In this document: piece by piece, positions 52,218-63,951 of the stretch | Position numbering within the stretch: the stretch's first letter is position 1 | How the letters are laid out: every line of letters begins with the position of its first letter | Assembly: GCA_960531495.1 (NCBI GenBank) | Contig: OY482848.1 | Span: 12,779,565 to 12,843,564 of the forward strand | DNA length: 64,000 nucleotides | Source of the DNA: Zeus faber | Taxonomy: Eukaryota > Chordata > Actinopteri > Zeiformes > Zeidae | Direction of reading: 5' to 3' | Program-made: the position numbers and the translations under genes | The notes under the pieces: generated by a model | Databases searched by the model: none | Seen by the model: only the letters and a program-made list of their open reading frames with translations | What the model was told of the DNA's origin: nothing

Positions 52218-52913
52218 AGGGGCGCAGGAGGAGGCCCTGTGGTCGCACAGGCTGAGGCCGCAGTGGAGGAAGACGTCCAGGTATTCCTCTGTGAAGAGGA
52301 AGAGCGAGGCGGAGAAACGAGCCCGGAGCGACCAGCCGCTCTCCTCCAGCCTCACCTGGCGGGGCTCCGTGGGACGCCTGAGCACAGGAGGTACAAGGGC
52401 AAGAGTTGAGGTTGAAGTTGAGCAAAATATATATCTATAGTTATCTGACCACAGTTGTTGCAACTGATTAAAAGTTAGAATACGTTTTATTCACCGCTGT
52501 GTTGACAATGTGGCTATTTTTCCCGGCTACTTTTTCATGTTGTAATATTAATATGAATCAATATAAACAGGGGTACATACAGTAATTGTCTATCTCCATC
52601 AAAACAAACAGAGCGTTGTTGCCCCGTTTGACTGAACAGACTAATCATCAAATCAGTAAATAAGGAAAAAACCCAAGAACAATTGGGAAAATTACAAAGT
52701 TCAAAAAGACATAATACACACAAAAATTAAGCATTGATTATAAAAAAGATAATTAAATACAGGACAAAATAAAAAAATGAAAACACATGAAAAAGAAATA
52801 CAGGGATAGAAATAAGAAAATAGATTGAGAAAAAAACCCTAAATATAATTTAACCGCATGATTCAATACGTTTTAATAGTTGAAAAAATAAAACCTACAG
52901 TTTATCACACACA

Positions 52914-52984
<71 letters not shown>

Positions 52985-53764
52985 TCTGAATCAAGTGCCT
53001 CATCAGGTCTTCGGGGTTGGGGCTATGAGTGGCGTAGCAGTCCTCCAGCACCAGCACAAAGTTCTCTGCTGTTCTGTCCTCAGTGGAAACTCGCACGTAC
53101 AAGGCAGAACCCAGTGCGAGGGAAACCGGACGACAAAAGGTGAAGACGCTTGGTGAAGTTGGGATTCTGGAACAACGACATGGAGGCTTGGACTCCCCGC
53201 TCCCACCCCTGACGGCTGCCGCGCGGCCGGCTCTGTCAGTGTCGAGACGTCCAAACACCATGAAATGAGGCGTGGCTTGCGGAACTAGTTCTGTCGGACA
53301 ACTCGATGGCGCCACGCGCTTCCACGCCCTAATGGTCCCGCCTATTTAAGCAGCCGGTGCCTCCTGCCCCACCTGCTTCCTGCGTTCCCTCCACCTCCCC
53401 TGCATCCTTGTTGGTTCTCTTTCATGGTAAAGTGCATCTGTGTTGCCGACAGACGGTCCAAACTTACTCTAGGTACGGCCTGACGGCCACGTTTAGAGAA
53501 GCCTCTCCTTTTAGGGGAAGGGATAAACAAACAAAGTGTGGGACTAGATGGCATGGGTGGCATTGGTCTGAAAGAGACACACGTTGAGACGTTTGGTGAG
53601 AAGATGCATCCATTCTTCTATCCCCATCCAAAGATATGGGACTTCCTTGGATCTCTCTTCACCTTCAGCTGGTTCCCACAGAGCCCCGCAGCTGGTTCCA
53701 CCCGATAGAACACCGTGCCCTTCGTTTCCTGCCGATGGAAGCACAAGGGCTTGGCCAGGTGTGC
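52218..53764 (-). pseudogene. Decayed ZP (zona pellucida) domain gene
   Basis: Four minus-strand exon-like blocks read as a ZP module. Block 53764-53663 gives TVFYRVEPAAGLCGNQLK. Block 53567-53468 gives TNATHAI, a TAG stop (53546-53544), then HTLFVYP, and in another frame LKGEASLNVAVRPYLE. Block 53208-52983 gives ASMSLFQNPNFTKRLH, then after a frame change VSLALGSALYVRV and LVLEDCYATHSPNPEDLMR. Block 52377-52218 gives RARFSASLFLFTEEYLDVFL and HCGLSLCD. Splice sites are mostly still present. The stop, at least two frame changes and an expected Cys replaced by Arg (PTEPRQV context) argue for loss of function. The closest relatives are probably uromodulin/GP2/CUZD1-like ZP proteins; the exact orthologue is unknown. 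No matching upstream or downstream exons were found. Confidence 0.62.
52915..52982. repeat. (AC)n at the ZP exon boundary
   Basis: About 68 bp of AC repeat (GT on the gene strand) that begins exactly at the donor side of the ZP exon 53208-52983, so the exon end is ambiguous. Confidence 0.95.
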
Positions 53765-53784
53765 GCTGAAAGCATCCAGACCGA

Positions 53785-53812
53785 CAGACAGACAGACAGA
53801 CAGACAGACAGG
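53785..53812. repeat. (GACA)n microsatellite
   Basis: A short tetranucleotide run just upstream of the first ZP block. Confidence 0.9.
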
Positions 53813-53923
53813 TGTTGGGTGGTAACTGAGAACTGGTGAGAACTGGCACCAGGGACCTCCGGCACAGTGTGTGTGTGTGGGATGGAAGTTTTAACCTGTT
53901 GCTCGTTAGACCAAAAACGAGCA

Positions 53924-56222
53924 TGATTTCTCTTCTCATTATGCCGCCAAGTTGATTTGATAAGTTTTGAATTTTAGTTTTGATAAGTTTTGAGTTTTGA
54001 ATGTTGCGTCCTCTGCCTGACGGAAACATGGCTGAACCCACTGGTGCCGGATGAAGCCATACATCCAGCCGAGGCCTTCTCCGTGTTCCGCGGCGACAGA
54101 ACGGGAGAGTCGGGGAAATCCAAAGGTGGAGGCGTCTGCCTAATGGTAAACAACCGCTGGTGTAACGCCAACAACACCAAATTCCTCTCCCACTCCTGCT
54201 CGCCGAACCTGGAACAGCTGACCATACTATGCCGTCCATTTTATCTCCCCCGGGAATTCAGCACGGTCATCATTACAGCCGTTTATATCCCACCGCAAGC
54301 GGACACCGACGCAGCTCTGTCGGTTCTGCACGATGTGTTGTGCGGATTTCAGAACAGACATCCCGACGCGGCTGTGGTGGTGACTGGGGACTTTAACAGG
54401 GCTAACCTTAAAAAAGTTCAGCCGAATTTGCACCAACACATCACGTGTGCCACCAGGGGAGACAGAACTCTGGACCATTGTTACACTCCTTACAAGAACG
54501 GATACAAGCCCGTGTCGCTTCCTGCTTTCGGGAAATCAGATCACGCCGCGACCTCGGTGGTCATGAAGTGTTTCGAGAGGCTGATTAAGGATTACATCTG
54601 CGCCTCCCTCCCCCGCACCTTGGACCCGTTGCAGTTCGCGTACCGGCAGAACAGATCCACGGATGACGCGGTCTCCCAGGTACTGCACACCACGCTCACG
54701 CACCTGGATGGCCAGAAGGGGGCCTATGTGAGAATGCTGTTCATTGATTATAGTTCAGCTTTCAACACCATAGTCCCCACCAGACTGGCTGTCAAGTTGT
54801 TGGAGCTAGGACTGAATGCTCCGCTGTGCACCTGGATCCTGGACTTCCTCACAGGCCGCCCCCAGGTGGTCAAGGTGGGGAAGTACATGTCAAGCTCCCT
54901 CACCCTGAATACAGGATCCCCCCAGGGCTGCGTCCTCAGCCCCCTACTGTACTCCCTGTACACACATGACTGTGTGGCCAGGTCCAGCTCCAACACCATC
55001 ATCAAGTTTGCTGACGACACCGTGGTCGTGGGCCTGATCACCGACTGCGATGAGAAGGCCTACCGCCAGGAGGTGGCTGACCTGTCACTCTGGTGCCAGG
55101 ACAACAGCCTCCACCTGAACGTCAGCAAAACCAAGGAGCTGATTGTGGACTTTAGGCGTGGATCACAATCGAGGACGCACGCGCCCTTGTGGATTAATGG
55201 GACTTCTGTCGATAGGGTGAGCAGCTTCAGATATCTGGGAGTCCACATCACAGAGGACTTAACATGGACTGTTCATACAGACACTCTGGTGAGAAAGGCG
55301 AGGCAGCGTCTCTACCACCTCAGGCAGCTGAGGAAATTCCGGGTCTCGGTGAGGATCCTCAAGTCCTTCTACTCTGGAGCAGTGGAGAGCATCCTGACAG
55401 GCAACATCACTGCCTGGTTTGGGAACTGTACTGCCCAGGACAGGCGGGCCCTGCAGAGGGTGGTGCGTTCAGCTGAACGTACCACTGGAACTACCCTCCC
55501 CCCCTTGCAGGAGTTATACACCAGGAGGTGTAGAAGCAGAGCCCGTAGGATCATGAAGGATCCTCATCACCCCAACAACGGACTGTTTCAGCTGCTGCGG
55601 TCAGGCAAGCGCCTCCGCAGTCACGCAGCGAGAACAGAGAGACTGAGACGGAGTTTCTTCCCTCAAGCCATCAGAACTGTCAACGCTGACCTCACCAGGG
55701 GTCCTAACTGAGCCATGCACTAGGCTCCACTACCTACTGCACTGTATGTAGCATACTGTACCGCATACTGTATCACTGTTCAGGGTTGTTCGTGATGCCG
55801 TATTGCTGCGCCGTACTGTTGTATACTGTGCTGTATTATCCCAAACACTACCTCACACTATTCACATTCACATGCCACTTTAATTCACATGCCACTTTAA
55901 ATGCACATATCTGTATATACATAGCCATATTCCTTCAACCTATTCCATTTTATTTCAATTTATTTTTTATTGTATTTTATTCTATATATTTTTTATCTTA
56001 TTCTATAAGTATTCCACTTACTGTATTACGTTTTAGGAGTCAGTTAGTCGGTCTATAGAAAGGAATTTTCTACTTTTTATTTTATTTTATTTTTGTACTT
56101 TTTCCTAGGACTTATTGTGTGCTATCACCGGGTGCGTTGCATTACATTTCACTGCATATATGTATGGAAGTATGTATATGTATGTGACAAATAAAAATCT
56201 TGAATCTTGAATCTTGAATCTT
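53924..56222 (+). mobile_element. L2-type non-LTR retrotransposon, 5'-truncated and internally deleted
   Basis: A 2.3-kb insertion flanked by the 5-bp duplication GAGCA (53919-53923 and 56223-56227), with the 3' tail (AATCTTG)n. It starts with a 49-bp foreign segment and a short tandem duplication. Element sequence begins inside the endonuclease domain. The 3' UTR carries TTTCACTGCATATATGTATG and AATAAA. Confidence 0.85.
53990..55711 (+). CDS. LINE endonuclease/reverse transcriptase remnant, open frame
   Basis: A single open frame of about 573 codons ends TGA at 55709-55711; the frame opens without an ATG. First comes an apurinic-type endonuclease part (LTETWL, GGGVCLMVNN, VVVTGDFN, GKSDHAA), then directly the reverse transcriptase (VMKCFERL, FAYRQNRSTDDAV, motif A LFIDYSSAFNTI, motif B GSPQGCVLSPLL, catalytic FADD) and a C-terminal region. 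In full-length relatives about 200 aa normally separate the endonuclease end from VMKCFERL, so an in-frame internal deletion is inferred at about 54545-54560. The L2/CR1-like clade is judged from the RT motifs. The N-terminus of the endonuclease is missing, so it should not be autonomous. The absence of stops suggests recent arrival. Confidence 0.85.
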   Translation: MSFECCVLCLTETWLNPLVPDEAIHPAEAFSVFRGDRTGESGKSKGGGVCLMVNNRWCNANNTKFLSHSCSPNLEQLTILCRPFYLPREFSTVIITAVYIPPQADTDAALSVLHDVLCGFQNRHPDAAVVVTGDFNRANLKKVQPNLHQHITCATRGDRTLDHCYTPYKNGYKPVSLPAFGKSDHAATSVVMKCFERLIKDYICASLPRTLDPLQFAYRQNRSTDDAVSQVLHTTLTHLDGQKGAYVRMLFIDYSSAFNTIVPTRLAVKLLELGLNAPLCTWILDFLTGRPQVVKVGKYMSSSLTLNTGSPQGCVLSPLLYSLYTHDCVARSSSNTIIKFADDTVVVGLITDCDEKAYRQEVADLSLWCQDNSLHLNVSKTKELIVDFRRGSQSRTHAPLWINGTSVDRVSSFRYLGVHITEDLTWTVHTDTLVRKARQRLYHLRQLRKFRVSVRILKSFYSGAVESILTGNITAWFGNCTAQDRRALQRVVRSAERTTGTTLPPLQELYTRRCRSRARRIMKDPHHPNNGLFQLLRSGKRLRSHAARTERLRRSFFPQAIRTVNADLTRGPN

Positions 56223-56312
56223 GAGCAGCAGGTATGCAGCCACTCTGATCCCGATCACCTAGATCCAGGTCAGGTGTGGCTGCTCAAACCAGACCATCCC
56301 CACACCACAATG

Positions 56313-58048
56313 TTCAACGTATAAAATGTTGTATAACAACACAGACAAATCTCTGGAGCTCAATTTCACAGTTAAAAAAAATACAATACACAACGCGTTA
56401 GTTATTGATTCAACTTGAAAGGCAGGGCAGGAATAGGAATATTAATAACAAATTAACTGCCTTGGTTACAAAGTGAAACAAGGATTTGGCATTTTGATGT
56501 AGAAAATAGGTTGGTAGATGTGATAGCAGTAGCAGTGAATTAGTGTAGATTTTTTCTTTTTCCATAAAAATTCAGTTTTCCTATGATGAATGGATCATAG
56601 GAAGGAGAATTAGTAAACTGGTGCTTATCAGAGAGAAACGTTATCTTTCTGATATCGCATACTGTATACTTTTTCATAAAAACGCTCTTTTTCGTTGTCA
56701 CTCCAGCGACCAGTGCTGTGCATCACTCACTTCCCATCGGTATCCCAATAATTTGAAAAAGGAAAAAAAAAAAGGCCCTTAGAGAACGTACAGAGTGGAT
56801 GCAGACATGGTGGGCGGGGGAAGAGTAGTCTTGGCACTTTAGTGATGAAAGGTTTAGCTCCTTTTACAGATTCTGCAACTCACAGATTTTTTATTTTAGT
56901 CCATGCCTACAACACCACCAGGTCAAAATGGAACAAGCACCAAGACCAAATGTACGTAAGTTGTCTGAATTAATTACATAAGATAAATAAACCAGGGCAC
57001 TACAAGGATCATCATCAGCGCAGACGAGTCTTGTTAATTATATTATTATACCGTTCAATATGGGGGATTTTATTTTAATCCCATACGATGAAATGTTGTA
57101 ATTGATATAGTATAAAATTACAAAAATATATCCCTCCATTCCATATGTCGTCCTAAAACAGCCACGGTGTGTGTGTGAGGGCGATCTGGCGAATATATTC
57201 ATATTCTTTTTCTTGTCCCATTGTCTTCTTCTAAATGAGCGAGGAGCGTACGAATGGTTCAGGTAGAATTCTCATTTAGCTTTGCTCACTGAGTGCTTAC
57301 GTCAAGTGCGGTGGAGAAGGACTTCACATTGGCCTCGGGCTTCCAAATCACCAGCACAGCCCCTGAGTGGAATTTATTTAATTAATAATTGGCGCGTGCG
57401 TTCCCATTTTACTGCCACTGAGAGGCACTGTTTGCATTTTAATCTCTTCACTCCAGTCAGTATTCAGCTCGAGTATTCGTTCATTCTGCCCTTTGACAAA
57501 TTCCTTGCAGTATCACAGGTCTTTCAGAAACAAAATACTTCAGTGTGGTTTAGCAGGCCTAGTTTGGCACATCGCAGATATCCCGTGAAAAGCTGAAAGT
57601 AAGTAAGTATTTCATTATTTCTGAATGGACCGCACGGAGATCACACTGTGGACGTACTAAACTTAAAAACAACCACCTGTGCCTCGCCCGGACACCGGTC
57701 CGTCCCATCTCCGGTCTTTCCATCCCAACATGCCAGAGTGTGTCCATCCATGTGCATGGATACATACATGTATTTCCTTCATGCGTCCCCTGGTGTGCAG
57801 CTGCCTGCTGAGCTTTCCTTTTTGCATGCCTCGCATACGGAGCTGCTCCTTGCAGGCTCTCACCCCGCGGGTCGCTGCTAAGCCCTGAAGACGGTTACAT
57901 GTGTGTCTCAAATTATCCGGGATCCTGGGAGCAGTGGGCCTGCTGCCAGGGTGAAGTGCCAGGCAGCTTGGGTTTCTGCTGCATGGACTGTTTGCAAGTT
58001 GGCAGTGCGCGGAGCGTGTGTGTTGTGGCCTTCTCAAGCTACGACTCC

Positions 58049-58079
<31 letters not shown>

Positions 58080-59035
58080 TGCACAGAATGATGCAGAGCT
58101 GAGGCTTCTGTTACATACGTGGCCCTTTAGAGTCCTCAGGGTCTGATCTAAATCAGCGTATTACTTTTCTCCCTCCTTTAAAAATACACACTCAATTGAG
58201 GAGGCTTACCCTAATGCAAGGCACTTCGATATATGTTAAACAAATGAGTGGAAACAAACATAGATATTTGTTTAAGTATCTACGTATTAGACACACAGAA
58301 AGGAAGCGTCATATACTGTAGTAGGGGCTTGTTAAAAAGATAATGACAAAGATGTGATTCTTGAGAATGGAGCACATGTGCTTTCACTCTGCAAAATGTG
58401 TGTGTGTGTGTGGGGGGGGGGGCATTCCTTCCATTCTTGCTCTTCCTGAGGAAAGAGAGAAAGCGTCACACACCCTGTTGACAGCCACAGAGAAGGGAGA
58501 GGCAGACGGACACAGATCTGTGCGCTCATCCAATCTTCATCCAAACGGAATGGTCTCGACATCGGCCCAGTGGTCCGATCTGCTGAGCCGGTGTCACTCC
58601 ACCGACTTTTCTATTTTCTGTGTGTAGTGTGTCAGTGTAAAAAAATAATAATAATCATCTATTTTTCAATGCATAACCTTACACTGTAATTAAATAATTC
58701 TGGAAACAAACAGGAACAGATACACTGTTGTATACATCTGTTGTGTATACACAATTACAAATATTTGTTTGCAATTGTTTTATATAAATACTTTAAGGGC
58801 GGGACATTTTGGATTGTGCCGTTTATGGTTTTGTGGAGAGCCTGATTGGTTCACAAAAGTTGAGGTTGTTCATCCTGAATTACTCTATGGAAGAAGATCG
58901 GGTATCACGGGTTAGTAAGTGTTATTACACTATGCACTGACAAATTTACAGAAATGAGAAACACATCAAAAAACATTTCTATGAAGAAACTAGAAGCTTA
59001 CTGTTTATCTATACTGACTTTCTCACATTTAATAC

Positions 59036-59103
<68 letters not shown>

Positions 59104-59540
59104 TCATGCTTTGGGTCATTTGGGAGGTTATTTGGAGAACATGACAACAATGTGCCCATGAAGATGCCAACCTGAACAATGCCTTCTCAGACCTCTGCTT
59201 TAATGAGGCACTGTCACACTGCTGCTCTGCTGCCGAATAACAGACTGAGGACATTTAAATTGTGTCTGTGTTGTTTGGGGGGGGGGGGGGTAAGAGCGCT
59301 CTGCACCAACTAACTCTGGAATGCCTTCCTCCCAGGCCAGTCATCCATGTAGGTGTCCGAGGGCTAACTTAATACTCAGTAAAAATCATTGCAAATAGCA
59401 AAAGAAAACACCCTGTCTGTGTCGATCAACATCAACATCCGTGTATGAATGAATGTGTATTACCTAATTCACATTAAATCTAGTTCATAAATGTTCAGGG
59501 AACGAGAGAAATGGAGAAAAATATAAAAAGGCAGGCTCCA
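56313..59540. other. Spacer between the LINE and metrnl
   Basis: No gene recognised. It contains short CA runs (58053-58078; 59035-59102) and otherwise A/T-rich sequence. Small ORFs here lack any recognisable domain. Confidence 0.45.
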
Positions 59541-59547
59541 GGACGGC

Positions 59548-59553
59548 TTTATT
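59548..59553 (-). promoter_or_regulatory. metrnl: Poly(A) signal of metrnl
   Basis: TTTATT on the + strand (AATAAA on the gene strand), about 540 bp after the metrnl stop. Confidence 0.55.
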
Positions 59554-60091
59554 ATATGCTCAAAACACTAAAATCTGCAGGAATACAAAAACGCAAAACA
59601 ACAACACGGATCCACACATGGAAACTCACAGAGTTGCATCGTGTACACTTCTTTTAGAAGAAAGGAATTGTCAATTATACATAAGAGCTTTTCACAAAGC
59701 AAAGTTTCATTTCAAGAAAGATCAGGAAAGCATTTCGAAAGCATCGACGGGCATAGAAATATTTACAAGTTATGTACAAAATTAACTTAAAGTCCGCTCA
59801 CTTCATCTTCACCCATGCCTTCTCTTGCGTGCCCAAAAATATTACAATTGCATTGATTACAAAAGCAACGTCTACAGTTGAAAACCTCCTGTCCAATCTT
59901 TCGCTGCTTTAAACCGATAGCGTTTTAGACATATAGACAAAGTGAAACCGGAGTCCACCTCCACAAGCCACCAGCCTCCATCAAAGCCAACCCACGCTGA
60001 TCAGATCACTCTTTCCAGCTGTCCCTCCGTCCCTCCATCCTTCGGACTTTTTCTTTTCAGGAAACCCGCTCATTTGGGGTGAGGGGATCCG

Positions 60092-63000
60092 TCAGGCCGT
60101 GTCCATTTCACACGGGTTGGTGCCGGCTTCCTGCGCCGCGCGATAGAGCTGCAGGAAATCCTTGTAGCGCGGCGCGCAGCCCAGCCAGGCCTCCCCGAAA
60201 TGCACGGAACCGGTCAGCAGGTACTCGTCGTCCCGGGGGGACGCCGCCAGCGGCAGGGGCACGTGGACGCGGCCGCTCCACAGCCTCCCCCGCACGCCGC
60301 CCCAAACAAACACCCCGCTCTTCTGGCGGAAGAGACGGCTCAGGGTCACCACGGCGGAGGAGTGGTCGCTGGGTGAGGAGGAGGACGGGGAGGAGGATTG
60401 TACCACCTCCTGGATGGTGCCACTGCCAGCTTGTGTGAGGGGTGGGGGCGGGGGAGGGAGATTGACAGTTATTGGAAAACAGAGAATGAATGTGAAAACA
60501 CAACCAAACCCTGGAACCGTCCACCGAATAGCGCTAAGCTGCTAATAACTATGTGTGCGTGATAGATTAGTTTGTGTGCGGTTTATGTGTGTGTCTTGGG
60601 TGCGTTTGAGCGTTTACCGAAGTCACTGCTGCACACAGCCATGAGGACCTCGTCATCTGAACATGGTTTACCGGGAGCTGAGGGAAGAACGGGGGTCAGC
60701 GATTACTTCTAAAAACGTCAAAATACGAAATGTCTCCACCCCCCCCCCCCCCCCACACCTCTGGTTTTCGTTTGTGAGAGAGCAAGAGAAAAAATAGCGG
60801 GGGAAAAAGGAGAAGGTGTGCGATTGGAGCTAAGCCTAGAGAATTAACCCGTGGCCCTGGCAAGCTTTATAAACAACGATTCATACAAACAGACGCCCAT
60901 TTTCCCCCCCTCCCTGTCGTCTTGTTATTAGCATTACCAGCCCTGAAAAACTACCACCCCTGCGTCTCTTGTTTACCCGCATGGGTGGGCGACCCAAAAC
61001 GCCCTGCGTCGGAGGGGCCTTGATTGACAGCTGAGAGCTTATTGCTCGACCCGAGGTTTGACCCCGACGTGACCCTGCGGTCGTCCTGCTTGTTTCCATC
61101 AGAGTGACAGGGAGTCGAGTGAGGGAGGAACAGGCAGATAGCGAAGGATCAGAACTCCAAACTGTGCTCCACCGTAATAATAACAAAAATAACAATAACA
61201 ATAATAATAACAAAAATATTAAATCACCCCCAATTCTATTCCCACTATGAACTCACTTCCCATGGGCTGCCTCCACTGACGGTGAACAGAGGGTCTGTGC
61301 GTGTGTTTGGGACTTAATTCGACAAGGAGCTAAATGCCTCCTTTGTGTTGACCTCCGTGTCAGTTTGTGTTAGCTCACTCGACTCCCGCCCAAAAAGCAA
61401 GAGCTGGTTTGGAAAATGGAATAAACGCTGTTATTTAATATATCATGTAATAATGATGTAATATTCTTTTAATAATGTGTTTTTTTTACGTGTTTTTTTT
61501 TTAAAATCTGTCCCTTTACGCACTGTGCCGTTTTGCAACTATTTTTCTTCCAGAGAAGCCCTGTATAGACTAGTGTAAAGTATTTGTTATTCTTATTATT
61601 ACCATCATTATTATTTTTAAACAGTGATAATAAACCCCCAAATTGCAGAAAATGTACTGCTCATGAACCATAAAACAAAATAAAACCAGGCCTGCCAAGG
61701 ACAGCACTATAGAGGCCGTACAAAGTTTGACATTATTACGCTTCTTCAAGGTTGTTTGCAGCTTTAATTAAGATTATTATGATGATTATGATGATTAGTA
61801 TTAATATTTACATTATAAGAAGGTCAACTAATGGCATTGGTGGTCCTAACAGCAGCAGTTCATGCTATTTCTTACCGGTGTCCGAGAGTAGGTATGGGTA
61901 GGTGTGAGCTCCAGGCCTGTGGCTGGGAACCAGTTCGTACTGGAAAGCCGTGATCCTCCTGCTGATGTCCGTCTGAGCCACGGCCTCCACGAACAGGGCT
62001 CCCTCTGCCAGGCTAAAGCAGCGCACGGCGCCCCGGGCCTGGTCCCTCTCCCCCAGCAGCAGCCTCAGGTCCCCGGCCTGCTCCAGGTAGACCTGCGCCC
62101 CCTGGTAGGAGAAGGCAGACGCTTTCAACACCGAGCTCCGCGGATTTTCAAACCCCGACGGACGCGCGCCTCGTCGCGCCGAACGTATGTCTCGGTCGCA
62201 CCTTGGAGTCGGGCCGCGGCTTGATGCAAGCGTGGAGGCCGGCTCTCCCTGCCGATGGTGGCTCCGTGTTGGGCCTCAGGTTGACGATGATGGCCCCGGT
62301 GGGGTAGAGCCACTTCAGGGAGCCCTGGGAGCAGCGGAGGTAGATCTGCTCCACATCCCTGCGGTGGGCTTCGTGACTCAGTCCACTGGGTCATGCGGGA
62401 CAGAGGAGGGGGTTTTCATTTGGTGAAACGTGTTGAAATTCGTATGATCTGATCTGACCCTACAACTAGATGCACTTTGACTCGGATCGACGCTACCCAG
62501 TGGATAGTGTTTTGACAAATACCCTGCCTCCTTTAATCCGTGATAAGATCATTCGAGGAATTTGGAACCGTTTGAAGGTAGACGCAATAAAACCTTGCAA
62601 GTGGGAAGGCTTTTCAGTTTTTATGACCGGTGACAGGAGGAGTGATCAAAGTCACGGCCGTTTGTCTCATGTTTACGCAGAATAGCCCCAAACAGCACAT
62701 AATAATAAAGCGAGGCACTTGATTCAAAAATGCGCATCAATATAAAACAGAAAGGGAAAATTGGTCAAAGTGGTTCGATCGAACAAAAGTTGTAAAAAAA
62801 AACCCAAAAAACCAAGTGGGGCACATTTAGACACAAACAACACGCGTCTGTGAGAACACTGTATTGGCGCGTTTCAACATTTTATGGATCATTATTTATC
62901 AGTACATTAAATTGGGCTTTGGGCAAACCCCAAAATCTGGCCCTCGGTGACCGCTCGGATGTACAATCTAAGCATCAAATGGTGGCACGGATATAATGGG

Positions 63001-63448
63001 GGAAACATGTTGGGGCGCAAACACAAATGCCACGATGGAAGCAAACAGTGGAATCCCTGAAATCCAACACGGGTTCAACAGCCGCGCACAAAGGAAGACG
63101 AACTCGTTGAAGTTTAAAAAGATGAACTTTTTTTTTTTTTTTTGGTTTGTTTTGTTTTCCAAACTTCAAACACAAACACGAACACAAACACGTCGTTTCT
63201 CTCGCGCGGGGCTACAGATTACAAACCACCAGGTGCCTCAGCGTGAGACGCAGCCGGTACGCGCCAACGCGGGGGCTCCGCGCTGAATCCGCCGACGAAT
63301 TCAGCGCGACCCCCGTGGATGAATCGGTCCGCGCCGCGCCGCGTCCAGTTTACCTTCCGTGCCAGCTGCACTGGTCGCTGGAGTACTGCGCCGCGGCGCC
63401 GCAGAGCACCAAGGCGGCGATCCAGGTTGCAGCCCCGGGCCACCGCAT
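60092..63448 (-). CDS. metrnl: Meteorin-like protein (secreted cytokine)
   Basis: Minus-strand exons 63448-63354, 62385-62202, 62101-61876, 60677-60618 and 60429-60092 join in phase to 300 aa. METRNL (human 311 aa) is a secreted hormone-like factor of muscle, fat and immune cells. A signal peptide (TWIAALVLCGAAAQ) is followed by QYSSDQCSWHGSGLSHEAHR, YLRCSQGSLKWLYPTGA, VNLRPNT, the DISRRITAFQYELVPSHRPG block, PCSDDEVLMAVCSSDF, SRLFRQKSGVF and the C-terminal FGEAWLGCAPRYKDFLQLY...NPCEMDTA. Cysteines sit where the meteorin family has them. The last exon has a serine-rich run (SSSPSSSSPSDHSS). METRNL is preferred over METRN by QYSSDQCSW, LRPNT and the RQKS motif. Confidence 0.93.
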
Positions 63449-63860
63449 GCCGGACGCCCCCGCTGCGGGTTCCCGGCTCCCGGCAAAAAACGAAAGAGAG
63501 AGAGAGAAAAAAAACAACCCAAAAACAAAACACAACCCTGCAGACGCCGACGGATTTCCAGGACCTACTGCGACCCGTGGGCGCTGCACGGCGGGCACGG
63601 GGTGTGCATGGCGACGCCCCGGGGAACGGAAGGGAAAAGCCGCTGCCGCTGCCGTTCGGGCGGAGGGGACGACGACCGGACACCGCTTTGAAGTTCCCAC
63701 TCCGCGAGCACAACTCGCCTCGCGTGACCTCACCCCGTCCGGCGCCCGCCCCGGGCGCGTGCCTGCAGCTGACGCTGCTGGAGCCTCGCGTGCGCCCACT
63801 CCGCAGTCCACACACCTCGCGCTTCCGCTGCACGGCGCGTGCGTGGACACAGTGCAGTAT
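63230..63860 (-). promoter_or_regulatory. metrnl: CpG island at the metrnl 5' end
   Basis: Dense CG dinucleotides and high GC span the first coding exon and the sequence upstream to about 63860. This is typical of a CpG-island promoter. The start site and 5' UTR are not resolved. Confidence 0.6.
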
Positions 63861-63870
63861 GGGGGGGGCT

Positions 63871-63910
63871 TTCTATCTATCTATCTGTCTGTCTGTCTGC
63901 CTATCTATGG

Positions 63911-63951
<41 letters not shown>

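Larger units (their letters stand above)
53860..56312 (-). repeat. Hairpin-bearing dispersed repeat, copy B, split by the LINE
   Basis: On the minus strand, 56312-56228 matches copy A (18858 onward) up to GGCTGCATACCTGCTGCTC. After the LINE the match resumes at about 53918-53860 (GGTCTAACGAGCAACAGG, then CACACACAC). The hairpin stem is at 56236-56283. Confidence 0.7.

Noticed and set aside
53544-54239. A 231-codon minus-strand frame
   Set aside because: A mixture of antisense LINE sequence, a microsatellite and the wrong frame of the first ZP block. Only the ZP parts in their own frames are meaningful.
63219-63833. A 204-codon minus-strand frame at the metrnl promoter
   Set aside because: A shadow of metrnl exon 1 in GC-rich DNA. 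Long open frames are expected there by chance.
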